This document shows, piece by piece, positions 9,080 to 18,147 of a stretch of DNA of 64,000 nucleotides; the stretch's first letter is position 1, and each line of letters opens with the position of its first letter. Both the position numbers and the translations under genes were made by a program. The notes beneath the pieces are model-generated. The model did no database searches. It was given only the letters and a program-made list of their open reading frames with translations, and had not been told where the DNA came from. Source of the DNA: Sphingomonas mucosissima (GTDB taxonomy: Bacteria > Pseudomonadota > Alphaproteobacteria > Sphingomonadales > Sphingomonadaceae). The stretch lies in assembly GCF_002197665.1 (NCBI RefSeq), contig NZ_NBBJ01000006.1:124001-188000 (forward strand). The letters run 5' to 3'.

Positions 9080-9109
9080 GCTGCTGCGCGCCGGGGCGTG
9101 AGCAGCAGC
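9080..9109. terminator. Possible hairpin between convergent genes
   Basis: An inverted repeat (GCTGCTGC at 9080-9087, GCAGCAGC at 9102-9109, 14-base loop) lies just after the desaturase stop and before the convergent lptG end. It could end transcription from either side, but no T-run follows. The remaining bases to 9344 show nothing recognisable. Confidence 0.3.
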
Positions 9110-9344
9110 GCTCGTTATCAGTAGCCCGCGCGGACGGGCGGGTCCTCTGGCAATTTGCCGGACCTTTGGTGAGCCACTGCGTCCATGCGGTAAAGCAGGG
9201 CGGCACCCCGATCACCGCTCCCGATCAAACGCGTCAGCACGGAGGAGGAGTGTTTGCGCTGTCCGTTTGAGAATGTCCTGCAGGGCAGGAACAAGGCGCT
9301 CGTTCTCTGCCCACGTTTCACCAGCGCACCGCGTGAGTCCTCCG

Positions 9345-10436
9345 CTATTCCTCCGTCCGAAGCAGCACAGCTTCGCCGATCAGCAGAAACAGCAGGAACG
9401 GCGCCCATGCCGCAAGGAAGGGCGGATATGCGCCCAGATTGCCCATGGCGAGCGCAAAATTATCGGCGACGAAATAGGCGAAGCCGAGTGCCATGCCGAT
9501 GACGGCACGGATGAAGAGCTTGCCCGAGCGCGCAATCCCGAATGCCGCTACCGCGCCGAGCAGCGGCATCAGCACGGACGACAGCGGCCCCGACAGCTTG
9601 TGCCACAGGGAACCTTCCAGCGCCTTGGTCGGGCGCCCGGCGGCGGCGAGATCGTCGATGGCTTCGTTGAGCGCGCGGAAGGAGAGGCCCTCGGCGTTGA
9701 TGGTCGAAAGCGTGAACTGGTCAGGCGTAACCCCGCGCGCGACCACGATCGTCCCGAGATTGCTTGTCGTCCCGCTCGCCACGTCAAAGCGGCGGGTGGG
9801 GCCGATCGCCCAGCCATCGCCGCTGCGGCGGCCGGAAGGCGCCGTCACGATAGCCCTAAGGAGCCCGCCATCGCGCTCATACAGCGTGATACCGCCCAAC
9901 TGCGCCTGACCCCCGCGCCCGCGGATCTGATCCACCTGGATCAGGTCGTCCGCGGTTCGCACCCAAACGTTGGCTCGGTCGCCGCGGTCGATCGGCAGCT
10001 TGCCGTAGTTCACCCTTTGCCACTGCGCCAATGTGGCGGTGGAGCGCGACACGATACGGTCGTTGAAGGCGAAACTGAGGATCGCGATTCCGATGCTCGC
10101 TGTGATCAGCGGCGCCAGCACTTGGTGCGCCGACATCCCCGAGGCTTTCAGCGCCACGATCTCGCTGTTCTGGTTCATCGTGATCAGCGTCAGGATGGTG
10201 CCCAGCAGAACCGAGAAGGGGAGAAAGCGAGCAATGATCTGCGGCACGCGCAGCGACATATATTGCCAAACCTGTGCATCGGTATTGCCCGGCACGGCGA
10301 GGATCTTTCCCGATTCGCCCAGTAGGTCGAGCGCCTGAAGCACCAGAACCAGCCCGGCGAGGATGCCGAAGGTCCGCACCAGGAACATCTTGCCCATGTA
10401 GAGCGCCACGGTGCGTGACGGAAAAAAGGCGATCAT
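9345..10436 (-). CDS. lptG: LptG, inner-membrane permease of the Lpt lipid-export ABC transporter
   Basis: A 363-residue YjgP/YjgQ-family protein. LptF and LptG form the membrane part of LptB2FG, which extracts LPS from the inner membrane. The layout is typical: transmembrane segments near the N-terminus (GILAGLVLVLQALDLLG), a periplasmic beta-jellyroll domain in the middle, and three segments at the C-terminus. The ATG at 10436 overlaps the lptF stop as ATGA; the frame is open to 10601 but that part lies in lptF. Sphingomonads are known for glycosphingolipid instead of LPS, so the natural cargo may be different here. Confidence 0.9.
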   Translation of the reverse strand: MIAFFPSRTVALYMGKMFLVRTFGILAGLVLVLQALDLLGESGKILAVPGNTDAQVWQYMSLRVPQIIARFLPFSVLLGTILTLITMNQNSEIVALKASGMSAHQVLAPLITASIGIAILSFAFNDRIVSRSTATLAQWQRVNYGKLPIDRGDRANVWVRTADDLIQVDQIRGRGGQAQLGGITLYERDGGLLRAIVTAPSGRRSGDGWAIGPTRRFDVASGTTSNLGTIVVARGVTPDQFTLSTINAEGLSFRALNEAIDDLAAAGRPTKALEGSLWHKLSGPLSSVLMPLLGAVAAFGIARSGKLFIRAVIGMALGFAYFVADNFALAMGNLGAYPPFLAAWAPFLLFLLIGEAVLLRTEE

Positions 10437-11629
10437 GCGCGTGCGCTCCGCGGGCGCCGACCAGGCAGGCGCCGCGTGATCGCCTCCAGCGCCTTGCTCG
10501 CTCCGCGCTCGAGCGCACCGATCGGCTGACCGCCGGGAACATAGGCGAGGGTGTAGTACATCCAGATGATCAACGCGGCGAAGATCGCAAACGGCGTCCA
10601 CAGGGCGACAAAGGGATCGACGCGGCCCAGTTCGCCAACCGAGGCCGCATATTGGTTCACCTTATGATAGGCCACGACCATAACGATCGAAACGAATACC
10701 CCCAGCGCAGATGTTGAGCGCTTCGGAGGCACGCCAAGCGCCACTGCCAGCAGGGGCAAGAGGAACATCATCAGCACCTCTGCCAACCGGAAGTAAAGCT
10801 CTGCCTGGCTGCCGTCGCGCACCTCCTCGTCACCACTGGTGGTGCCAATCTTTGCGAGTTCCGGCAGGGTGTATTCGAGATTTCTGCCGCCACGGGCGCG
10901 GAACTGCTCGAACTTGGGAAGATCGATCGGCAGGTCATGCGCGCTGAAGGTGAGCACGCGCGGCGTCGGGAAACTCGGCCGGTTGTGGATCAACGTCCCG
11001 TCCGTCAGACGAAAGATGATCGTGTTCGGATCATCAGTCGCGAAGAACTGCCCACGCTGCGCCGTGACGCTGATGCGATCGCCCTGCGGCGTTTCTGCGC
11101 GAACGAAGATCCCAGAAAGCTCGCGCCCGCGGTCGCGGCTGCGCTCGATCCTGAGCGTCATCCGATCGCCGAGGTGAGTGAATTCACCGACCTTGATCGA
11201 AGCGCCGAGCGCGCCAGTGCGCAATTCGAACCGTAGGCCTTCGTAGGCGTAGCGGGCTCGCGGCTGAATGAAACCGACAATCGCCAGGTTGATGAGCGCA
11301 AGTCCCACGGCATACATGTACGGCACGCGAAGCAGCCGACCATAGCTCATGCCCACGCCGCGCATCACATCGAGCTCAGATGAGGTCGCGAGCCGCCGAA
11401 ATGCTAGCAGCACGCCCAGCATCAACCCAATCGGAATGCCGAGGCCGAGATATTCCGGCAGCAGATTGGCCAGCAGCTGCCACACAACGCTGACCGGCCC
11501 GCCCTCCGTCGCGACGAAGTCGAACAGCCGCAGCATCCGGTCGAGCAACAGCAGCATCGCCGCGATCACCAGGGTGGAGAACAGCGGCAACGCGATCAGC
11601 CGGGCCATGTAGCGGTCGATCGATTTCAT
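10433..11629 (-). CDS. lptF: LptF, inner-membrane permease of the Lpt lipid-export ABC transporter
   Basis: A 398-residue YjgP/YjgQ-family permease, partner of LptG. The N-terminus (MKSIDRYMARLIALPLF), early transmembrane segment, ELDVMRGVGMS loop and C-terminal membrane segments are characteristic of LptF. The ATG at 11629 was chosen by alignment to the family; the frame is open to 11758 without sense upstream. lptF and lptG are translationally coupled. A 177-base gap separates lptF from the histidine kinase gene upstream and could hold its own promoter. The carboxy end has a basic tail (RRLPGRRPRSARA). Confidence 0.9.
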   Translation of the reverse strand: MKSIDRYMARLIALPLFSTLVIAAMLLLLDRMLRLFDFVATEGGPVSVVWQLLANLLPEYLGLGIPIGLMLGVLLAFRRLATSSELDVMRGVGMSYGRLLRVPYMYAVGLALINLAIVGFIQPRARYAYEGLRFELRTGALGASIKVGEFTHLGDRMTLRIERSRDRGRELSGIFVRAETPQGDRISVTAQRGQFFATDDPNTIIFRLTDGTLIHNRPSFPTPRVLTFSAHDLPIDLPKFEQFRARGGRNLEYTLPELAKIGTTSGDEEVRDGSQAELYFRLAEVLMMFLLPLLAVALGVPPKRSTSALGVFVSIVMVVAYHKVNQYAASVGELGRVDPFVALWTPFAIFAALIIWMYYTLAYVPGGQPIGALERGASKALEAITRRLPGRRPRSARA

Positions 11630-11806
11630 GGGGGCGGCGGGGAGCTCGGAATAGCGGATGGGTGGCCGGTATAGGCGAGCGGCTGGCAATCGCCACCCCC
11701 CTTTGCTGTCACGCCATCGCCGGGCGGCCTCGGCTTGTGGGCAAAGACAGCGCCTCACCGGTCTGCACTACATGCGCGAAAGCCTCGGGTAGCTGTCGTC
11801 GCGGCC

Positions 11807-13732
11807 TTACTCGGCGGCTATGCTGTGTCCGCTGGCATGATGGCGTGCCATCGCTTCCGCGATGGCGCCTTCCAAAGCGGTGAGGGTGAACGGCTTGCGC
11901 AAGACATGATGGCCGTTGAAAAGCTCGGGATCACGGATCTCGCCGGCAAAGCCGGTCACGAAAAGCACTGCGGCACCGGCGTGTCGCGGGTCGAGCCCGG
12001 CGATCATCTCCGGTCCGGTTTGGCCTGGCATCAGTACGTCACTGAGAATCAGATCGACCGGCCCTTCAAGGTCAAGCTGGGCGGGTGCCTCTGCAGGGTC
12101 AGGGCAGGGAATGGTGCGGTGGCCAAGTTCACCGAGCGCGCCGATCGTCGCTGAAAGCACGCGCGGATCGTCTTCCACCACCAGGATCGCCAGCGATCCC
12201 ACTGCCGGGGTCGCCAGCGGTTCTGCCCGTTGGGGCTGCTGCTCCATCTTCTGGCTGGTATCGCGTGGGATGCGCAGGCGCACGGTGGTGCCCGCGCCAG
12301 GCGCTGAATCGATCACGACCTCGCCGCCGAGGTGGCGAATGAACGAGAAGATTTGGCTAAGGCCGAGGCCCGTACCCTTGCCCACGGGCTTAGTGGTAAA
12401 GAAGGGCTCGAATACCCGTTCTACGACATCGGGCGTCATGCCGCAGCCAGTGTCGCGCACCGCGATTGTGACGAGATCGCCGTCACCCGAGCATGCCCGC
12501 TGCGCGGTGATGGTCAATAGCCCGCGGCCCTCCATCGCGTCCCGGCCGTTCACCGCCAGATTGAGAATGCAGTTTTCGAACTGCACCCGATCGGCGCAGA
12601 CATAGGCGCCGTCGGTTGTATCAACGATGTCGACGGTAATGCCGTCGCCGAGCGTGCGATCCAGCAGATCACGCATATTGCCGAGCAGGGTGCCGACATG
12701 GAGCGGTTGCGGATCAATCGGACCTTCCCGGGCAAAGGCAAGGAGGCGTCGCGTAAGCTCTGCCGCGCGCATGGCGCCGTCCCGTGCGCTCTCGATATGA
12801 CGGATCGGATCGCCGCCTTCGCTTGCCAGCGAACGCTTGGCCAACTCAAGCCCGCCAATAACGATCGCCAGCATGTTGTTGAAATCGTGCGCGATCCCGC
12901 CGGTGAGCTGGCCCACCGCATCCATCTTCTGCGCTTGGCGAAGGCGGGCTTCCTGGGTGCGTAGCTCGTCCGTTGCCTCGCTCACCGCTACGGCCAGTTC
13001 CTCGGCGCGTGCCCGCTCCGCCTCCGCCTCTGCTTGTGCCAGCGTGCGCCCCGTCAGTGCTCGGACAGTTAGCCAGCCAAGGGCGATCGCCCCCAGGAAC
13101 AGCAGAACGCCGAAAACAGAGAGTACGAAAGCGGCCTTCGTGGATCGGTTCACCTCCGCCATCGCCGCGGCGGTACGGCGAACCAGCACCTCTCGCTCGG
13201 CGGCAATGATCGCGTCCAGCACGACTTGGATTTCGGCCAGGGCGGGGGCTTGGCGAGCGGCATAATAGCGGGAAAGCGCTTGCTCGTTCTTCCCGTGCGT
13301 GGTCGAAAGCGCCGTTAGCGACAGTTCTTCGCCACGATCATGATAGGCGGATCGTAACCGCGCGACGAGCTGCTGTTGCTGAGCGTCGTCATGGGTCAGC
13401 GCGGCAAGGCGCTGGATCTGCTCTCCGGCGCGGCGCCAGTCATCGAAATATAGCTGGCCGAGTTGCTTGTCGCCGGAGATGACGTAGCGTCCCAGCGACG
13501 CCTCCGATTGCGCGATCGTGCCCGAGAGTGTCCGGGTCAGGATCATCACCTCGTAGCTGCGCGACTGCAGCGAAACCGCTTGGTTGCGCTGGCGGTTCGC
13601 CGCGCCAAGCGCCAGGATCAGTGCCACCAAGACGCCGAGGCCTAGGACACCCATCACGAAAAGCGTGATGGTGCGCCAGGCCGAAGCCAGCCCTTTGGGA
13701 GCGTTGACGCCCTTGTCCGCAATCACGGGCAC
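11807..13732 (-). CDS. Hybrid sensor histidine kinase with CHASE3-like sensor and receiver domain
   Basis: A 641-residue membrane sensor. Order: transmembrane segment (about 22-44), periplasmic helical sensor of CHASE3 type (about 50-195), second transmembrane segment (about 202-222), coiled coil, HisKA with phospho-acceptor His282 (GGIAHDFNN), ATPase domain (NLAVNGRDAM, DTGCGM, GTGLGL), and a C-terminal receiver with Asp565 (SDVLMPG) and the acidic pair VVEDD. The start codon is GTG. No partner response regulator adjoins it. It sits between spt (49 bases upstream) and lptF on the same strand, so it may sense envelope state and may be co-transcribed with sphingolipid genes; the signal is unknown. 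Confidence 0.88.
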   Translation of the reverse strand: MPVIADKGVNAPKGLASAWRTITLFVMGVLGLGVLVALILALGAANRQRNQAVSLQSRSYEVMILTRTLSGTIAQSEASLGRYVISGDKQLGQLYFDDWRRAGEQIQRLAALTHDDAQQQQLVARLRSAYHDRGEELSLTALSTTHGKNEQALSRYYAARQAPALAEIQVVLDAIIAAEREVLVRRTAAAMAEVNRSTKAAFVLSVFGVLLFLGAIALGWLTVRALTGRTLAQAEAEAERARAEELAVAVSEATDELRTQEARLRQAQKMDAVGQLTGGIAHDFNNMLAIVIGGLELAKRSLASEGGDPIRHIESARDGAMRAAELTRRLLAFAREGPIDPQPLHVGTLLGNMRDLLDRTLGDGITVDIVDTTDGAYVCADRVQFENCILNLAVNGRDAMEGRGLLTITAQRACSGDGDLVTIAVRDTGCGMTPDVVERVFEPFFTTKPVGKGTGLGLSQIFSFIRHLGGEVVIDSAPGAGTTVRLRIPRDTSQKMEQQPQRAEPLATPAVGSLAILVVEDDPRVLSATIGALGELGHRTIPCPDPAEAPAQLDLEGPVDLILSDVLMPGQTGPEMIAGLDPRHAGAAVLFVTGFAGEIRDPELFNGHHVLRKPFTLTALEGAIAEAMARHHASGHSIAAE

Positions 13733-13781
13733 AGGAACTAACAGATGTATCGACTCGGCGGAAGCGGGGGCCGGTGACCGA

Positions 13782-15044
13782 TCAAACGATCACACCGGTT
13801 TCCCGTCCTGCCGCTTCAAACATCGCCACGACCTTCGCCATCTGCTCAGGCGTATGCTCCGCACAGACCGAGCAGCGCAGCAGGAACATGCCGGCGGGTG
13901 TCGCCGGGGGGCGCGCGACGTTGACGTATAGTCCCGCTTCCAGCAGCCCATGCCACATGCGTACCGCCTGCTCCTGATCGTCGAGAATGACCGCCACGAT
14001 GGCGGATTCAGGCGTCTCCGTCGGCAAGCGGAAGCCGAGCTGTTTGAGCCCGCCATGAAGCTGACGCGTGTTGGCCCACAGCCGCTCGCGCTTATCAGCG
14101 GCGTTCATCAGCTTGCGGATCGATGCGGTCGCAGAGGCGACCACTGCGGGTGGCAGGCTTGCCGTGAAGATGTAGGGACGGCAGACGAAGCGCAGGATCT
14201 CGAACTTCGAATGGTTCGACACGCAGAAACCGCCAACCGTGCCGACCGATTTGGAGAAGGTGCCGATCACGAAATCAACCTGATCCTCCAGCCCCTGATC
14301 CTCGTAGACGCCGCGGCCGTTCGGCCCGAAGAAGCCCATGGAATGGGCCTCGTCCACCAGCACCATCGCGCCATGCTTCTTCGCGACAGCTACCATGTCC
14401 TTCAGCGGCGCGACGTCGCCCAGCATGGAATAGACACCCTCGAGCACAACCAGCTTGCCCGGCTCCTTCGGCAGGCGGCCAAGCCGCTTGTCGAGATCCT
14501 CGACCGAATTGTGGCGGAAGCGGACCACCTCTGCATTGCCCATGGCGCAGCCATCGTAAATCGACGCATGGCTGTCGGCATCGAGGATGATATACTCACC
14601 CTTGCCCGCGATCGCTGAGATGACGCCGAGGTTCGCCTGGTAACCCGTTGAAAAGACGATTGCGCCAGACATGCCGTAGAAATCGCGCAGTGCCTGCTCG
14701 ACTTCCATGTGATCGTGAAAGGTGCCGTTCAGCGCGCGGCTGCCGTTGGTGCCTGTGCCGAACTTGTCGAACGCTTCCTTGCCCGCGGCGATCACGTCCG
14801 GGTCGAACGTCATCCCCATGTAATTATAGGTGCCGAGCAGGATTGTCTCGCGGCCCTTGATCACCGCCACGGTGGGGGATTTCACTTCCTCCATCACGAT
14901 CCCGAACGGATCGCGTACGCCGCTATCGAGCAGCGCCTGACGTTCTGCAATTAGCGGCCCGAATTTGTCGAACAGGTCGCGTTCGGGTGCCACTGCGGCA
15001 GGGTCGGCGGGCAGCGCTTCTGCCTGGAGGCCGGTTTCGGTCAT
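13782..15044 (-). CDS. spt: Serine palmitoyltransferase
   Basis: A 420-residue soluble PLP enzyme of the alpha-oxoamine synthase family that condenses L-serine with palmitoyl-CoA or acyl-ACP to 3-ketodihydrosphingosine, the first step of sphingolipid synthesis. The ATG at 15044 gives exactly the length of the S. paucimobilis enzyme, and the key residues fall at the same numbers: His159 stacking on PLP, Asp231, His234, and Lys265 (GTFSKSVGT) forming the Schiff base. The motif GTNGSR and the TGYQANLG loop are also present. It lies 98 bases after the dedicated acp gene on the same strand. This is the strongest taxonomic marker in the window. Confidence 0.97.
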   Translation of the reverse strand: MTETGLQAEALPADPAAVAPERDLFDKFGPLIAERQALLDSGVRDPFGIVMEEVKSPTVAVIKGRETILLGTYNYMGMTFDPDVIAAGKEAFDKFGTGTNGSRALNGTFHDHMEVEQALRDFYGMSGAIVFSTGYQANLGVISAIAGKGEYIILDADSHASIYDGCAMGNAEVVRFRHNSVEDLDKRLGRLPKEPGKLVVLEGVYSMLGDVAPLKDMVAVAKKHGAMVLVDEAHSMGFFGPNGRGVYEDQGLEDQVDFVIGTFSKSVGTVGGFCVSNHSKFEILRFVCRPYIFTASLPPAVVASATASIRKLMNAADKRERLWANTRQLHGGLKQLGFRLPTETPESAIVAVILDDQEQAVRMWHGLLEAGLYVNVARPPATPAGMFLLRCSVCAEHTPEQMAKVVAMFEAAGRETGVIV

Positions 15045-15142
15045 GTGTTCAATCCCCAACCGTTCACATCGGGTCGTGTCGAAACACCGGGCGACGCACG
15101 CCCGGTCTGGTTCTGGTTATCGCCCGTCGCGCAAACGGGCGT

Positions 15143-15385
15143 TCAGTTCTTCAGCTTGGCGACGGCATCGGCAAGCTGGCCGACGGTTTCGATCTCCGCC
15201 TGCATGTTCATCGTGATGATGATGTCGAATTCGTCCTCCACTGCGGCAACGAAATCCATCACCGTCAGCGAATCCCATTCCAAATCGCCCTGGAAGGTGG
15301 TTGCCTCGGTCACGGTGACGCCCTTCTTGTTGAAGGGTTCGATCTGGGCCTTGACGGTTTCGAAAATGCTATCGCGATCGCTCAT
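15143..15385 (-). CDS. Dedicated acyl carrier protein of sphingolipid synthesis
   Basis: An 80-residue acidic acyl carrier protein. The phosphopantetheine attachment residue is Ser39 in the motif WDSLTVMDF; the surrounding helices match the ACP fold. It is not the housekeeping ACP, because it is placed between cerR and spt rather than with fab genes, and the DSL-T-V-M sequence differs from the usual DSLDTVEL. In Caulobacter the equivalent gene between spt and cerR is required for ceramide synthesis and is thought to deliver the acyl chain to Spt. Complete, with ATG start at 15385. Confidence 0.9.
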   Translation of the reverse strand: MSDRDSIFETVKAQIEPFNKKGVTVTEATTFQGDLEWDSLTVMDFVAAVEDEFDIIITMNMQAEIETVGQLADAVAKLKN

Positions 15386-15441
15386 GCCAGGTCCTTAGCT
15401 GCAAGCAGGCGAGGTGCCAATCGAATGCGGCGGAAGCGTGG

Positions 15442-16323
15442 TCATCGTGCGATGACGTACGATCGCGCGGTTTGCGCAAGCCCCGCGTGGAGCGGAATCC
15501 CGGGTTCCCATAAGGTAACGGGCGGACGCATCTCGGGACGCGCTGTCCAGTCGGGGTGGCTTAGATAGTCGACCCGGTCGAGCGTCAGCTTGGCGCCATC
15601 CCCGCGCAGTGCCCGGTCCAGCCGCGCGCCCAGCCGCATCAGCGGTTTGGGAAGATGCATCGGCATCACGCGTCGCCCGACCGCGCGGCCGATCGCTGCG
15701 GCGAGATCAGCGTGGGTCAATGTGTAGCCGTCATCAACTTCAAACAGTTCGCGCGCGCCCTTCCTCGCTGCAAGAATGACCAGCAATCGCGCGAGATCCT
15801 CGACATGGATCAGCGACACGCGGCCGGGTGGTGGAAGGAAGGCCAGCCCGCCGCGTGCTAGCCGGAACATGTCCCTGAGCTCGGTATCGCCCGGGCCGTA
15901 AACGCCGGTTGGCCGGACGATCGTCCAGTCGGTGTCGCTTTTCGCAACAACTGTTTCTGCTTCGTGCTTCGACCAGCCGTAAACCGACAGCTGCGGCTCG
16001 CGCGCCGAGAGGGAGGAGACATGCACCAGCCGCCGCTGCCCGGTGGCGGCGACCACGGCCTTTGTTCCCTCGATGTTGCCCGCGACGAAGCCTGCGCGGT
16101 CCGGCGCGTTCACGACGCCGGCGATGTGGACAACGGCGTCCGCCCCATCGACCAACGCGGCAAGGCTCGCCGCGTCACTCAACGCGCCTGGCACCCAAGT
16201 AACGCCGGCACGGTCGGACGCCGGCCGGCGCGTGAGTGCGCGAACCTTGTGCCCTGCACTAAGCGCGTGCTCGATCGTTGCGCGTCCGACAAAGCCGGTC
16301 CCGCCGGTCAGCGCCAGGATCAC
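15442..16323 (-). CDS. NAD(P)-dependent reductase of the extended-SDR type, candidate ceramide reductase CerR
   Basis: A 293-residue Rossmann-fold enzyme. The nucleotide-binding motif is TGGTGFVG (residues 7-14); the catalytic residues are Ser103/104, Tyr115 and Lys119 (YGWSK). By position next to acp and spt it corresponds to Caulobacter CerR, which reduces the 3-keto group of the (acylated) sphingoid base. It could in principle be another NDUFA9-like epimerase, but the gene order argues against it. The start is GTG and overlaps the proB stop as GTGA, so its translation is coupled to proline synthesis. Confidence 0.8.
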   Translation of the reverse strand: MILALTGGTGFVGRATIEHALSAGHKVRALTRRPASDRAGVTWVPGALSDAASLAALVDGADAVVHIAGVVNAPDRAGFVAGNIEGTKAVVAATGQRRLVHVSSLSAREPQLSVYGWSKHEAETVVAKSDTDWTIVRPTGVYGPGDTELRDMFRLARGGLAFLPPPGRVSLIHVEDLARLLVILAARKGARELFEVDDGYTLTHADLAAAIGRAVGRRVMPMHLPKPLMRLGARLDRALRGDGAKLTLDRVDYLSHPDWTARPEMRPPVTLWEPGIPLHAGLAQTARSYVIAR

Positions 16324-17444
16324 AGCAGCGCCATATGGTTGCGGTGGATCAATGCCGCGCGTGGGACGTAGCCGAGCAACGCCTCATGCTCGTCGCTGCG
16401 GCGGCCGAGCAGACGCTGCATTTCCGCCGCATCATATTCGGCCAGCCCACGTGCGATCGGCCCGCTTGGTCCTTCAATCGCCACGACATCGCCGCGTGCA
16501 AAGGCGCCGGAAATGCCGGTTGCGCCAGCAGCCAGCAGGCTGCGCCCGCTCATCAACGCCTCGGCAGCGCCAGCGTCGACCTGCACGATGCCCTTCACGG
16601 TCAAGCGGCCGGCGAGCCAGGCCTTGCGCGCGCGTGCCCGCTTTTCCGGAAGGAAGATGGTGTGTCGCGCAGTGGCGGAGAGCGGGCGCTCGATCCGGCC
16701 GGACGCGATTGCAAGTGCGACGCCGGCCGAGGTGGCGATCCGGGCCGCCTCGATTTTCGACACCATGCCGCCCGAGCCCATGCCGGAAGCCGAGCCGTCG
16801 TCCGCCATGCCGGCGATGCGAGCGTCGATCCGCGAGACCTCCGGAATATGCATCGCTCCGGCCTGCGCCGGATTACGATCGTAGAGGCCGTCGATGTCGG
16901 ACAGCAGCATCACGCCCTCCGCTCCCGCCGCCTGCGCCACACGTGCCGCAAGCCGATCGTTGTCGCCGAAGCGGATCTCGGCAGTAGCTACGCTGTCGTT
17001 CTCGTTGATAACGGGCACCGCGCCGAGCTGAAGCAGCCGACCCAGCGTCGCCGCGGCATTCAAGTATCGGCGGCGATCTTCCAGATCATCAAGCGTCACC
17101 AGCATCTGCGCCGCTGTCAGCCCATTGGCGCCGAGCACCTCCGCCCATGTCTGGCTTAGCGCAATCTGGCCAGTCGCGGCAGCAGCTTGCGCATCCTCCA
17201 GGCTGGCGCGGCCGCCGCGCGGCAGTCCGAGCCGCCGCGCGCCGAGCGCGATCGCGCCGGACGAGACGATCGCCACCTGTTGCCCGGCACGGGCCCGGTC
17301 GGCGACATCGGCGGCAATCCCGGCCAGCCAGTCCCGCCGCACCGCGCCTGCCGGATCGACCAGCAGCGCCGAGCCGATCTTGACCACAAGGCGGGGGCAT
17401 GAGGCGGGCGGAAAAAGCATCGTGCCCAGGCGATAATGCGCCAT
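16320..17444 (-). CDS. proB: Glutamate 5-kinase
   Basis: A 374-residue enzyme that phosphorylates glutamate as the first step of proline synthesis. The amino acid kinase domain shows VVKIGSALL, VSSGAIALG and INENDSVAT; a C-terminal PUA domain (about residues 280-360, VDAGAAEAL...GDVVAI) is present as in E. coli ProB. An alternative ATG at 17420 (MLFPPAS) would shorten it by eight residues. It is 31 bases downstream of pth and overlaps cerR. In many alphaproteobacteria proB adjoins obgE; here it is in a lipid-gene context instead. Confidence 0.94.
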   Translation of the reverse strand: MAHYRLGTMLFPPASCPRLVVKIGSALLVDPAGAVRRDWLAGIAADVADRARAGQQVAIVSSGAIALGARRLGLPRGGRASLEDAQAAAATGQIALSQTWAEVLGANGLTAAQMLVTLDDLEDRRRYLNAAATLGRLLQLGAVPVINENDSVATAEIRFGDNDRLAARVAQAAGAEGVMLLSDIDGLYDRNPAQAGAMHIPEVSRIDARIAGMADDGSASGMGSGGMVSKIEAARIATSAGVALAIASGRIERPLSATARHTIFLPEKRARARKAWLAGRLTVKGIVQVDAGAAEALMSGRSLLAAGATGISGAFARGDVVAIEGPSGPIARGLAEYDAAEMQRLLGRRSDEHEALLGYVPRAALIHRNHMALL

Positions 17445-17475
17445 GCAGCGATGGGGAAGGGCAGTGTGGCGGGGC

Positions 17476-18045
17476 TCAGCCCTGTAGCCGCAGCGCCACG
17501 TCGTTCATGAAGCGAACGTCGTCCCCCGCGGCAAGGGTTGGCGACTCCGCTCCCATGGCGCCGAGCAGGTCGCTCAGCAAATCTATCTCGCTCTTGGCGT
17601 AGTTGCCGAGCACATGCCCGGTCACCCGATCCTTGTGGCCGGGATGGCCGATACCGATGCGCACGCGGCGGAACTCAGGCCCGAGGTGCTGGTCGATGGA
17701 GCGCAGGCCATTGTGGCCGGCGAGGCCGCCGCCCACCCGCACCTTCACCTTCATCGGCGCAAGATCGAGCTCGTCGTGAAAAACCGTCAGTGCCTCGACG
17801 CCGAGCTTGTAGAAGCGAAGTGCCTCCGCAACGCTGCGGCCGCTCTCATTCATGAAGGTCGCGGGTTTGAGCAGCAGCACCTTCTGGTTGCCCAGTCGAC
17901 CCTCACGGATCCAGCCCTGGAATTTCTTCACCGTCGCGCCGAAATCATGCACCTCGGCAATCGCATCCACCGCCATGAAGCCCACATTGTGTCGCTGCAT
18001 GGCATGTTGCGGGCCCGGATTGCCCAAGCCGACCCATAGCTGCAT
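17476..18045 (-). CDS. pth: Peptidyl-tRNA hydrolase
   Basis: A 189-residue enzyme that frees stalled peptidyl-tRNAs by cutting the ester bond. It has the family signature VGLGNPGP at the N-terminus, catalytic His19 (QRHNVGF), the FMNESG motif, and the FHDELDL segment with the supporting Asp. The frame stays open to 18114, but the alignment puts the start at the ATG at 18045. It follows rplY by 102 bases, a very common bacterial pair. Confidence 0.96.
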   Translation of the reverse strand: MQLWVGLGNPGPQHAMQRHNVGFMAVDAIAEVHDFGATVKKFQGWIREGRLGNQKVLLLKPATFMNESGRSVAEALRFYKLGVEALTVFHDELDLAPMKVKVRVGGGLAGHNGLRSIDQHLGPEFRRVRIGIGHPGHKDRVTGHVLGNYAKSEIDLLSDLLGAMGAESPTLAAGDDVRFMNDVALRLQG

Positions 18046-18147
18046 CACCGATCCATTCGTATCGTTAGCGCCCCAACGAAAACGGGCGGGGGCGTTGCCG
18101 CCACCCGCCCGCATAACCGCGCCGCCAAACGGCGGCGGTCGGCTGTC

